Shown here piece after piece: positions 1 to 6,775 of a stretch of DNA of 10,513 nucleotides. The notes below the pieces were generated by a model. It was not told the origin of the DNA, searched no databases, and saw only the letters and a program-made list of their open reading frames with translations. Position 1 is the stretch's first letter. Every line of letters begins with the position of its first letter. The position numbers were made by a program, and so were the translations under genes. The stretch comes from Candidatus Woesearchaeota archaeon (GTDB lineage Archaea > Nanobdellota > Nanobdellia > Woesearchaeales > UBA11576), in NCBI GenBank assembly GCA_027083015.1, contig JALWQS010000159.1, forward strand, positions 1 to 10,513, written 5' to 3'.

Positions 1-2
1 TG

Positions 3-1292
3 TTGGAGCGTGCTGGTCATTATGAGGTTAGGGGTCCTGCTTATATTCCGGTTCATCCTTTCCTTATGGTGCCTAAGCACACTCAAGGTTCCGGAATATC
101 TGCTCATTCAACATCTCCTGTAACTCCAAGAGCTGAAGTTCCTGCTAATGATGCGGGTACTTCTTCTTACGGTTGTAAGACTCGCAGGTTTAAGGATCGT
201 GAGGGTTCTGGTGTAGAGATAAGATGTGACGCTGATAAAGACTGGCGGCGTCTTTATGATGGTAAGCCGGGTCGTAATGGTCGTGATGGTTCTGCTGGAA
301 CTAATGGCTCTTCTGGTACAAGCTGTTCAGTTACAAGGTTCCGTGATGCTTCTGGGGCTGGTGCTAAGATAACTTGCGGTTCCAGGAGTGTTAAGGTCTA
401 TGATGGTAAGGCTGGTAAGCCTGGACCTGCTGGTAAACCTGGGCCTGAGGGTAAGCCTGGTCGTGAAGGGACGCCTGGCAATGATGCTTCTTGTGCTCCT
501 GAAAAGCATAAGCCTTCTGATGATGTCAGACCTCCTAGGAGGACTCCGACAATAAAACCTCGGCACACTCCTGAACATGTTGTTCCTCCTTCAGATGATG
601 GTAAACCTGAACCAGAACCCGGTAAGTCCGGTTCTGATATAAGCCGTTTTATTTTTGGTATTGGTCCTAGGGTCGGTTTTGATGGGCATAATCTTATGTA
701 TGGTGGTCGTCTTGTTTTAGGTTGGCAACCTTCTAAGCATGTCTATTTTGCCTTGGCTCCTGGATATCTTTATCAGAAAGTTAATGGTAAGGATTTGGGT
801 GTCTTGAATGTCGCTTCTGCTGGCGAGGGTGCTTTGCCTGCTTATACTGATGGTTCAGAGGACATTACTCATCACATGTTGACTTTAGAGGCTCTTCTTG
901 GCATTCCTCTTTATGATAGTGCTACTAATAGGTTTGCTTTAGAGTTTAGTGGTGGTCCGGTCATTTCCTGGAATCACTACACGGATAATTTGAGGCATAC
1001 GAATGTTTGGCCTGATAGTTGTCCTGTTGACAGCAGCGGTAATCCTGTTGTTGGTCCATCTTGTGAACCTGCTGGTAATCCTGGCTATTCTACTGAAGAG
1101 CATTCTTCAAGAACAGTATCAGGAATTTTAAGTGCTGGTCTTGTCTATACTCATGGACAGCATGGTCTTGGCATCGATGGTTTTGTCCTTGTTGATAAGC
1201 ATGGACTCCTTGGTGGCGGAGCAGGTATTTCTTACCGTGGCTCTTTTGACCTTCAGGACGCAATTGTGGGCAAGGGTAACAAGTCTAAGTGA
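3..1292 (+). CDS. Collagen-like surface protein with C-terminal beta-barrel-like domain (5' end cut by window)
   Basis: The frame is open from the first bases to a TGA at 1290-1292, so at least 429 residues are visible. The true start and any signal peptide probably lie upstream, and the TTG at position 3 is not a trusted start. Residues 58-159 hold two similar modules. Each is a pair of cysteines 17 residues apart (C58/C75, C108/C125) followed by Gly-X-Y triplets (7 triplets from G87, 9 from G135), the collagen signature, rich in GKPG/GPAG. Residues 160-211 are a Pro/Lys/Asp-rich linker. Residues 212-415 show alternating hydrophobic/polar strands with Gly and aromatic residues, separated by polar loops, one containing two cysteines. 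This pattern is typical of porin/OmpA-like beta-barrels. The last strand ends in YRGSF, followed by about 16 polar residues. Collagen triplets are known to form extracellular stalks; the barrel is inferred from pattern only. A soluble beta-sandwich head is the main alternative. The next gene starts 57 bases downstream on the same strand. Confidence 0.8.
   Translation: MERAGHYEVRGPAYIPVHPFLMVPKHTQGSGISAHSTSPVTPRAEVPANDAGTSSYGCKTRRFKDREGSGVEIRCDADKDWRRLYDGKPGRNGRDGSAGTNGSSGTSCSVTRFRDASGAGAKITCGSRSVKVYDGKAGKPGPAGKPGPEGKPGREGTPGNDASCAPEKHKPSDDVRPPRRTPTIKPRHTPEHVVPPSDDGKPEPEPGKSGSDISRFIFGIGPRVGFDGHNLMYGGRLVLGWQPSKHVYFALAPGYLYQKVNGKDLGVLNVASAGEGALPAYTDGSEDITHHMLTLEALLGIPLYDSATNRFALEFSGGPVISWNHYTDNLRHTNVWPDSCPVDSSGNPVVGPSCEPAGNPGYSTEEHSSRTVSGILSAGLVYTHGQHGLGIDGFVLVDKHGLLGGGAGISYRGSFDLQDAIVGKGNKSK
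174..479 (+). repeat. Two tandem Cys-loop plus collagen (Gly-X-Y) modules
   Basis: This is an intragenic duplication of about 150 bases. Residues 58-107 and 108-159 each carry a Cys-x16-Cys loop with a T/R-R-F-[KR]-D pattern after the first cysteine and a G-x-[EK]-I-x-C pattern before the second. A short link ending in Y-D-G follows, then a run of Gly-X-Y triplets. The second copy has the longer and more proline-rich triplet run. The cysteine loop between collagen blocks may act as a small folded spacer or trimerisation element; that role is inference. Confidence 0.75.
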
Positions 1293-1299
1293 TTACTAA

Positions 1300-1343
1300 T
1301 TATTTTATGATTTTATTTCATGATTTCATACTAACAGGGTGGT
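1300..1343 (+). promoter_or_regulatory. Possible weak promoter and ribosome binding site for the repeat protein
   Basis: The 57-base gap is very AT-rich. A TATA-like tattttat at 1301-1308 would place transcription start near 1330. That leaves a leader of about 20 bases containing a GGGTGG ribosome binding site (1337-1342), 7 bases before the ATG at 1350. No upstream BRE stands out, and T-runs here are short, so the gene may instead be co-transcribed with the collagen-like gene. Confidence 0.3.
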
Positions 1344-1349
1344 TAAAAG

Positions 1350-4300
1350 ATGAAAAAAATATTATTGGTTATTGCACTGTTGTTGTTCATGCTTAGCCCA
1401 ATGGCTTTTGCAGCTCAGCCTTCAGTCGCATATACGGATCCTTACTGGGATGGTCAGGGTTCCGGTCGTCTCTTTATTGAAGATGGCGATTCAGCTCTTG
1501 CTGTCATGCAGAGTATCTATTCTTATTATGGTGATGTTCATGCTGTGGTTCAGGTTCGTACTGTCGGCGGTACCGTCTTGAGCACGGTCTATGACAATTA
1601 TCTGCAGGATACTGATGTTCAGACTAAAAGGCTTGATGTGACTGTTTTGCCTTCTGATTACCCCGGTCCTGGAGATTATAAGTTGGTATTCCTTCTTTCT
1701 GATAGTTATATGCAGAGTCATAATATAGCTCCTGCTCAGTCTATTCTGGATTTTACTGTTACCGAAGCATCTGAGAATACCTGCCCTGTTTTGAATAGCA
1801 TCTCTTCTCCAAGACATTTGGATGTTGGTGTGGAACATGTTATTTTTGTCCTCGGTTCTGATGCTGATGGTGATTCTCTTACTTATAGTGCTGAGGATCT
1901 TCCTCCTGGAGCGGTTTTTGATCCTGTTCAGAGGAAATTTTCCTGGACTCCTACATCTCAGGATGTTGGTCAGCACACAGTGACTTTCCGCGTTTCTGAT
2001 GGTGCTTGTAGTGATTCTCAGGATGTTAATCTGATTGTTGAAGATCATAATGGTAGTGTTTGTGATCTGGTCTTTGATGATCCTGACGATGTTACTGTTG
2101 ATGAAGGTCAGTTGATATTGATAGATCTTGATGCTACTGCTTCAAAGCCAATTACTTTTTCAGCAGATAATCTTCCTGATGGAGCCACTTTTGATCCTGT
2201 TCTTGGTCTTTTTGTCTGGACTCCTTCAGACGATCAGGCTGGTGAGTATGATGTTGTTTTTACCGCTTCTACAGGTCTTGATTGTACTGCCCAGCAGGAT
2301 GTTCATATTACTGTAAATGATGTTCATGTTCAGAATACCTGTCCAGTGGCTTCGTTCGACTGGAGTCCTGATTCTCCTCAGACGGGAGCGACAGTTACTT
2401 TTAACTCTACATCTACGGACGCTGATGGTGACAATCTTACTTATGAGTGGTTCTTGAATGCTGATGGTTCTGGCGTTCCTGAATCTGAAGATGGTGTTTT
2501 TTATAATGTCTTTAACACTCCGGGTTCGCACCCTGTTACCCTGAGAGTTAGTGATGGTGAGTGTCAGGATCAGACCACTCAGTTTGTTGATGTGGATTCA
2601 TCTTGTGTCTTGAATGTGGTCTCTATAGATTGTATGGATACTGTTGTTGCTGGTCAGCTTCAATCCTGTTCTGTTACTGTTGATGATGGTAATGGTCCTG
2701 TAGGTCATGCTACTGTTGATCTTCACTACCCTGATATGTCTTATGCTGGTTATTGCATGACTGATCCTTTGACCGGTTCTTGTACTGTGCGGTTTACTGC
2801 TCCGTCTGAACCTGGTGATTATTCTGTTCACGCCCGTGTCCAGAAGGATGGTTGTGTTCCTGATCTTGATATGGTTCCTCAGGAAAGTTTCAGGGTTGTT
2901 GATGATGGTTATACGATACCTTTCATACAGGTTTATGATAGTTCTGACTTTAGCAATGAGAAGTATGATTTCTTGCGGGGTCAGGATCTTTTTGTTATGT
3001 TTCAGGTAGTGGATGCTCTTGGTAACCCTGTGGATAATGCTGTCACTGATGCTTATCTTGATGTTAACCTTGATTCAGAGCCTGGAGGGCGCATAAGTCT
3101 TGTTCCTTATGAGCATGCTCCTTATGTTCCTGGTATGTATTATTTTTGGGTTCAGATACCACCTACTCATGAGTTCCTTGGTCCGTCTTTGGTCCATAGT
3201 GTTTATGTTGATTTTGATGATGGTCAGGGCGCTCAGAATTTTGTAGGTGTGTTGATAGATAATAATCCTCCTGAGATTGCTCACGAAGGCGATGTTCAGG
3301 CGGGCAGTACTGTTGTTTTCGGTGATCACCCTGTCACTTTAAACGTGATCAACCCTGTTGCTTTGACCGCTACCTTTACCGTAAATGGTGAAGTTGTGGG
3401 TCCTATTGCAGAGGGTCATTCCGCGACCTTGGCAGATGGTGCTGTGTTCCACGTGCATGATATTGATTTTACTGATAGTCTTGCTCGTGTTTCAGTGACT
3501 GCTGATGATTACATGCTTGATCATGGTTTCGGCGGAGATGATCTTCAGGCACCTATGACCTTGGATCTTTCAGAGTTCGCTTCTGATGTTGAGGATGAGT
3601 ATCCTGAACTTATTTGGTCTTATACTAATGTCAGTAGTGATTCTGTGGATGTTGAACTGGATGGTCAGCAGCTTACTGTCACTCCTGTAAGTCAGGGATG
3701 TTCTCAGTTCTCTCTTGAACTGACCGATCTTGATGGTGCTGTAGATTCGGTACCTGTAGCATTCTGTTCTGGTCTTACACAGCCTGAATGTTCTGATGGT
3801 CTTGATAATGATGGTGATGGTCTTGTTGATTTGGCTGATCCTGGTTGTTCAGATGCTTCTGATGATGATGAGTCTGACGAGCCGGTCTATGCTTGTTCCG
3901 ACGGTATAGATAATGATGGTGATGGTTTGGTTGACATGGCTGATCCTGGTTGTGCTAATGCATCAGATGATGATGAGTATAACCTCTTGCCTCAGTGCTC
4001 TGACACTATTGACAACGACAATGATGGTCTTGTTGATATGGAAGACCCTGGTTGTTCATCGCCTGAGGATAATGATGAGTCTGATGGTTCTGTTTTACCT
4101 CAGTGTTCTGATGGTCTTGATAATGATGGTGATGGTTTGGTTGATTTGGCTGATCCTGGCTGTGTCAATGCTAGTGACGATGATGAGTGGAATCTTCCAT
4201 TGCCTGCTTGTTCCGACGGTATAGATAATGATGGTGACGGTCTGATTGATATGGCCGATCCTGATTGTGTATCTGTAACTGATGACTCAGAAGAATCTTC

Positions 4301-5078
4301 AGCACTTCCTCAGTGTTCTGATGGTCTTGATAATGATGGTGATGGTTTGGTTGATTTGGCTGATCCTGGTTGTGCTGATGCATCAGATGATGATGAGTAC
4401 AATGCTGTCAACACTCAGTGTTCTGATGGTCTTGATAATGATGGTGATGGTCTTGTTGATTTGGCTGATCCTGGATGTTCATCTATTTATGACGATTCAG
4501 AATATAATTGGGATACTCAGTGTTCTGATGGTGTTGATAATGATGGTGATGGTTTGATCGACATGTATGACCCTGACTGTTCATCTCCTGATGATAATTC
4601 AGAAAGCCCTGTAGCTCCTGAGTGTTCTGATGGTCTTGATAATGATGGTGATGGTCTTGTTGATTTGGCTGATCCTGATTGTTACGATCAGTATGATGAA
4701 CATGAAGGTGTGTATCTTGTTCCTAAAGAACCTTATCAGTTCAATGATCAGGATAAGTTGCTTATCACCAGGATTGATATAGATGGTCATGATGTAGAGG
4801 CTAGTGCTGTAGAGCCTGGTCAGCAGCTCATGTTCTCTGTGTCTGTTAAGAACGTACTTAACATCTCTCTTGATGATGTTAAGGTCAAGGTGTTCCTTGA
4901 TGATTATGGTCTTTGGGCTACAAAGACGATACATGATCTTGAGTCAGAAGAGGATTACACTGCAGATATGCACATTGAGGTCCCTTATTGGCTTCCTCAG
5001 GGCATCTATGACCTTAGGATTACTGCGTCAAATGATGATATAAGGCGTGTTAAGTATAGGCAGTTGATTGTTGTTTAG
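1350..5078 (+). CDS. Large secreted multidomain Ig/PKD protein with nine Ca-binding-type Cys repeats
   Basis: The 1242-residue protein starts at an ATG preceded by a GGGTGG site and begins with a clear signal peptide (MKK, hydrophobic core, AFA-AQ cleavage near residue 21). Domains in order: an N-terminal beta domain (about 22-140); two putative Ig/cadherin-like domains of the He_PIG type (145-232 and 233-324), each with the F-D-P...F-x-W-T-P signature and a Dx[GD]-rich strand; a PKD-like domain (331-416); an Ig-like domain with cysteines (419-518); a beta-rich region (521-639); and a further cadherin-like segment starting LDLSEF near 738. Nine Cys/Asp repeats follow (814-1119), then a C-terminal beta-sandwich domain (about 1136-1242). 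That last domain resembles the first domain of the S-layer-like protein encoded next. There is no C-terminal membrane helix or recognisable sorting motif, so it is probably released or held by protein contacts. A structural or adhesive surface role that depends on calcium is inference. Third codon positions are strongly T-rich. Confidence 0.9.
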   Translation: MKKILLVIALLLFMLSPMAFAAQPSVAYTDPYWDGQGSGRLFIEDGDSALAVMQSIYSYYGDVHAVVQVRTVGGTVLSTVYDNYLQDTDVQTKRLDVTVLPSDYPGPGDYKLVFLLSDSYMQSHNIAPAQSILDFTVTEASENTCPVLNSISSPRHLDVGVEHVIFVLGSDADGDSLTYSAEDLPPGAVFDPVQRKFSWTPTSQDVGQHTVTFRVSDGACSDSQDVNLIVEDHNGSVCDLVFDDPDDVTVDEGQLILIDLDATASKPITFSADNLPDGATFDPVLGLFVWTPSDDQAGEYDVVFTASTGLDCTAQQDVHITVNDVHVQNTCPVASFDWSPDSPQTGATVTFNSTSTDADGDNLTYEWFLNADGSGVPESEDGVFYNVFNTPGSHPVTLRVSDGECQDQTTQFVDVDSSCVLNVVSIDCMDTVVAGQLQSCSVTVDDGNGPVGHATVDLHYPDMSYAGYCMTDPLTGSCTVRFTAPSEPGDYSVHARVQKDGCVPDLDMVPQESFRVVDDGYTIPFIQVYDSSDFSNEKYDFLRGQDLFVMFQVVDALGNPVDNAVTDAYLDVNLDSEPGGRISLVPYEHAPYVPGMYYFWVQIPPTHEFLGPSLVHSVYVDFDDGQGAQNFVGVLIDNNPPEIAHEGDVQAGSTVVFGDHPVTLNVINPVALTATFTVNGEVVGPIAEGHSATLADGAVFHVHDIDFTDSLARVSVTADDYMLDHGFGGDDLQAPMTLDLSEFASDVEDEYPELIWSYTNVSSDSVDVELDGQQLTVTPVSQGCSQFSLELTDLDGAVDSVPVAFCSGLTQPECSDGLDNDGDGLVDLADPGCSDASDDDESDEPVYACSDGIDNDGDGLVDMADPGCANASDDDEYNLLPQCSDTIDNDNDGLVDMEDPGCSSPEDNDESDGSVLPQCSDGLDNDGDGLVDLADPGCVNASDDDEWNLPLPACSDGIDNDGDGLIDMADPDCVSVTDDSEESSALPQCSDGLDNDGDGLVDLADPGCADASDDDEYNAVNTQCSDGLDNDGDGLVDLADPGCSSIYDDSEYNWDTQCSDGVDNDGDGLIDMYDPDCSSPDDNSESPVAPECSDGLDNDGDGLVDLADPDCYDQYDEHEGVYLVPKEPYQFNDQDKLLITRIDIDGHDVEASAVEPGQQLMFSVSVKNVLNISLDDVKVKVFLDDYGLWATKTIHDLESEEDYTADMHIEVPYWLPQGIYDLRITASNDDIRRVKYRQLIVV
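3789..4706 (+). repeat. Nine tandem ~105-bp units encoding Cys-bounded Ca-binding-type loops
   Basis: Units start at residues 814, 849, 883, 919, 954, 989, 1024, 1058 and 1092, so the period is 34-36 residues. Each unit opens with C-S-D, carries D-N-D-G-D-G-L-[VI]-D, and closes the core with D-P-[GD]-C 19 residues after the first cysteine. An acidic tail (DDDE-like) and a variable spacer follow. Loop positions 1, 3, 5, 9 and 12 are all Asp, which fits an EF-hand/thrombospondin type 3 style calcium site. The two cysteines probably form an intra-unit disulfide. Unit 3 has N in place of G (DNDND). Related Cys-bounded DNDxDG repeats are known in secreted proteins of bacteria and archaea. At DNA level several units are nearly identical over about 60 bases, implying recent duplication or conversion. 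Confidence 0.92.
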
Positions 5079-5080
5079 AA

Positions 5081-5117
5081 ATTGTTTTTGAATGTTTTTT
5101 CCGTATTGTTTTTTATA
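5081..5117 (+). terminator. Archaeal-type T-run terminator after the repeat protein
   Basis: Directly after the TAG at 5076-5078 come three T-runs: five at 5085-5089, six at 5095-5100 and six at 5109-5114. No GC-rich hairpin accompanies them. Clustered T-tracts without a stem are the usual archaeal termination signal. The separate promoter for the next gene just downstream supports a transcript end here. Confidence 0.65.
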
Positions 5118-5190
5118 GGGGTGATAATTCGGGCTCTTTACGACCCAAAAACAGTGATTTCGTTTAACTACTGTGGAATAACAAAATAAG

Positions 5191-5205
5191 CGAAACATTT
5201 ATATA
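5191..5205 (+). promoter_or_regulatory. BRE/TATA promoter of the S-layer-like gene
   Basis: A purine-rich BRE (cgaaaca, 5191-5197) sits directly before a TATA box (tttatata, 5198-5205). This is a near-ideal archaeal core promoter, with A-rich DNA just upstream (5177-5190). Start of transcription is expected about 25 bases on, near 5224-5230, giving a leader of about 70-75 bases before the ATG at 5300. It is the clearest promoter in the window, in keeping with a highly expressed surface protein. Confidence 0.75.
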
Positions 5206-5220
5206 TGAGTGTGGGCTTGT

Positions 5221-5259
5221 CACGGTATATGCTATGCGATTACCGTGGGGGGTGTCGCA
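5221..5259 (+). promoter_or_regulatory. Perfect inverted repeat over the predicted start site; operator or leader RNA structure
   Basis: Bases 5221-5227 (cacggta) and 5241-5247 (taccgtg) are a perfect 7-base inverted repeat with a 13-base spacer. A second pairing, 5235-5240 with 5254-5259 (tgcga/tcgca plus one G-T), interlocks with the first in the order of an H-type pseudoknot. The loops are 7, 0 and 6 bases, the last rich in G. The predicted transcription start falls within or just after the left arm. The element could therefore be a DNA operator at the start site, or a leader RNA fold if transcription begins a few bases earlier. The sequence does not decide between these. Confidence 0.4.
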
Positions 5260-5266
5260 ATCATAT

Positions 5267-5293
5267 TCCATAAAATAAGTTTATTCGGAGGAT
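5267..5293 (+). promoter_or_regulatory. Ribosome binding site of the S-layer-like gene with a possible masking hairpin
   Basis: GGAGGATGA, with its GGAGG core at 5287-5291, lies 8 bases before the ATG at 5300 and fixes that start. The preceding bases can fold over it: tcc plus ataaa (5267-5274) can pair with tttat (5280-5284) and gga (5287-5289), with a 5-base loop and a 2-base bulge. The stem is mostly A-T and therefore weak. Temperature- or factor-dependent masking of the site is only a possibility. Confidence 0.45.
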
Positions 5294-5299
5294 GAAAAG

Positions 5300-6652
5300 A
5301 TGTATGGAAACAAAATGAAGACATTGGGCGCTGTACTGGTCTTATTGGTCGGTTTAGTGGTCCTTTCCGGAGCTGTTTCTGCTCTTAACGCAAGTATTGA
5401 CTGGGTTAAGGTAGACGGTGATCTTATGTCTCCTGGATTGAATGAGATTCAGGATCTGGAGAAAGATAATGAATTTAGCGTAAGAGTGAATGTTAAAGCT
5501 CTTGCAGATATCGATAATGCTGAAATAGAAGCTATGATATCAGGTTATGATCATAATGATCGTGTCTCAGACGTTACTCCTGTCTTTGACATGAAAGCTA
5601 ATGTTTCTTATACTAAGAAGCTTACGCTTAAGCTTCCTGCTAGGATGCAGGATGATCAGTATAGGCTAAGGATCTATGTCCGTGATAGGGCAGATGATGA
5701 GTTGCAGTCTGAGTACTTCCTTTATGTTGATAGTGTCAGACACTCTGTTGTTATAAAGGATGTTGATCTTGATCCTTCCAATGAGGTTGAAGCTGGCCGA
5801 AGCGTTCGTGCTCTGGTTAATCTTAAGAATTATGGCCAGTTGGACGAGGATGATGTTAAGGTTGAGTTTGCTATTCCTGAACTTGGAATAAAAGCCCTCC
5901 CTGATTATCTTGATATTAAATCTGGCGAAGCTGAAACTTCAGAAGAGCTTTACTTAAGGATTCCTGTTTGTACTGAGCCTGGACAATATCAGGGTCAGGT
6001 TAAGATAACTTACAATGCTGGTGATGGAGAACAGGTTGAGAATGTTCTTTTGAACGTTGTTGAGTCTCCATCTGGTTGTGAAGCTAATCAGCCTGAAGAG
6101 AAGCCTGAATCATCTGAACCTTCAGAACCTTCTGAACCTGCACAGCCTGTTCAGAAGACTGTTATAACAGTTGGTGCTCAGAGCCAGGATCTTGTTGCTG
6201 GTGAGGGTGGAGCTATCTATCCTATAACCTTTACAAACTCTGGTTTAGAAGCTAAGACTTATGTTGTTTCAGTTACAGGTGTTGATGATTGGGCAACTGT
6301 TAAGATCAGCCCTCTTCAGACTGTAACCCTTGCTCCTGGTGAGTCAAAATCTGTCTATGTTTATGTATCTGCTAAAGATGGAGCAGAGACTGCTGAGCAT
6401 ATGTTCTCAGTTGATGTTAAGGACTCTCAGGGTAATGTGGTCAAGCAGATCCCTCTTTCCGCTAGTGTTACTGGTGGTTCTGGTAGTGAATCTGCTTCCG
6501 ATAAGTCTAGTCTTAGAAAGGCTCTTGAGATAGGCGTCATCGTTTTGGTGGTTATCCTTGTCATTGTCGCTCTTATCATGCTTTTTACAAGGAAGAAAGA
6601 CGATGAAGAGGAAGAAGCTGAAGACGAGATCTCAGGTCAGACCTATTATTAG
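5300..6652 (+). CDS. S-layer-like membrane-anchored surface protein (CARDB- and NEW3-like domains)
   Basis: The 450-residue protein has a signal peptide (residues 1-28, cleavage after AVSA). A beta domain of the kind found in putative DPANN S-layer proteins follows (30-144, with LTLKLP and YRLRIYV strands). Next is a CARDB-like domain (147-255) with the typical V-x-L-x-P...V-E-A-G...V-N-L-K-N-Y-G pattern, a Glu/Pro/Ser linker (256-285), and a NEW3-like domain (286-391) with A-P-G-E-S before its last strands. One transmembrane helix (about 408-430) is followed by RKK and an acidic cytoplasmic tail, so topology is outside-to-inside type I. The ATG at 5300 is chosen because of the GGAGG site; ATG at codon 6 is an alternative. 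The gene has its own strong promoter and terminator, so it is probably monocistronic. A surface-layer or envelope-anchor role rests on domain type, signal and anchor; no enzyme motif is visible. Its first domain resembles the C-terminal domain of the upstream repeat protein. Confidence 0.9.
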   Translation: MYGNKMKTLGAVLVLLVGLVVLSGAVSALNASIDWVKVDGDLMSPGLNEIQDLEKDNEFSVRVNVKALADIDNAEIEAMISGYDHNDRVSDVTPVFDMKANVSYTKKLTLKLPARMQDDQYRLRIYVRDRADDELQSEYFLYVDSVRHSVVIKDVDLDPSNEVEAGRSVRALVNLKNYGQLDEDDVKVEFAIPELGIKALPDYLDIKSGEAETSEELYLRIPVCTEPGQYQGQVKITYNAGDGEQVENVLLNVVESPSGCEANQPEEKPESSEPSEPSEPAQPVQKTVITVGAQSQDLVAGEGGAIYPITFTNSGLEAKTYVVSVTGVDDWATVKISPLQTVTLAPGESKSVYVYVSAKDGAETAEHMFSVDVKDSQGNVVKQIPLSASVTGGSGSESASDKSSLRKALEIGVIVLVVILVIVALIMLFTRKKDDEEEEAEDEISGQTYY

Positions 6653-6674
6653 ATTAGGACCAAGAGAATCTAAA

Positions 6675-6709
6675 TTTTTTTTCTTTCATCCTCCTTATTC
6701 TTTTCTTTG
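6675..6709 (+). terminator. T-run terminator after the S-layer-like gene
   Basis: An eight-T run (6675-6682) 22 bases after the stop is followed by a pyrimidine-rich tract with further T-runs up to 6709. There is no GC stem. A small 5-bp hairpin (gatat/atatc, 6720-6733) lies just beyond and could serve either strand. No matching T-run is seen on the minus strand for the convergent ATPase gene, so where that transcript ends is unclear. Confidence 0.6.
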
Positions 6710-6775
6710 TTGAGGTACCGATATTGAGATATCTATATGGCTGATTTTGAGTACTTTGGGTCTGGTTTCTGAGTC

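Noticed and set aside
3321..3330. Perfect 10-base palindrome ggtgatcacc
   Set aside because: It lies inside the repeat protein's coding sequence with no nearby promoter. One such short palindrome is expected by chance in a region rich in GAT codons.
3789..4706. Regularly spaced direct repeats, as in a CRISPR array
   Set aside because: The frame stays open through all units, the period is about 105 bases with conserved coding content, and the variable parts encode protein spacers. It is a protein repeat.
5121..5189. 22-residue GTG-start open frame between the repeat protein and the S-layer-like gene
   Set aside because: It follows directly on a T-run terminator, has no ribosome binding site, and ends just before the TATA box. 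This is what random open sequence looks like.
6655..6700. Strong minus-strand AAGGAGGATGA ribosome-binding-like site
   Set aside because: It opens only an 11-codon frame and lies within the pyrimidine-rich terminator of the opposite strand, so the match is probably a by-product of that tract.
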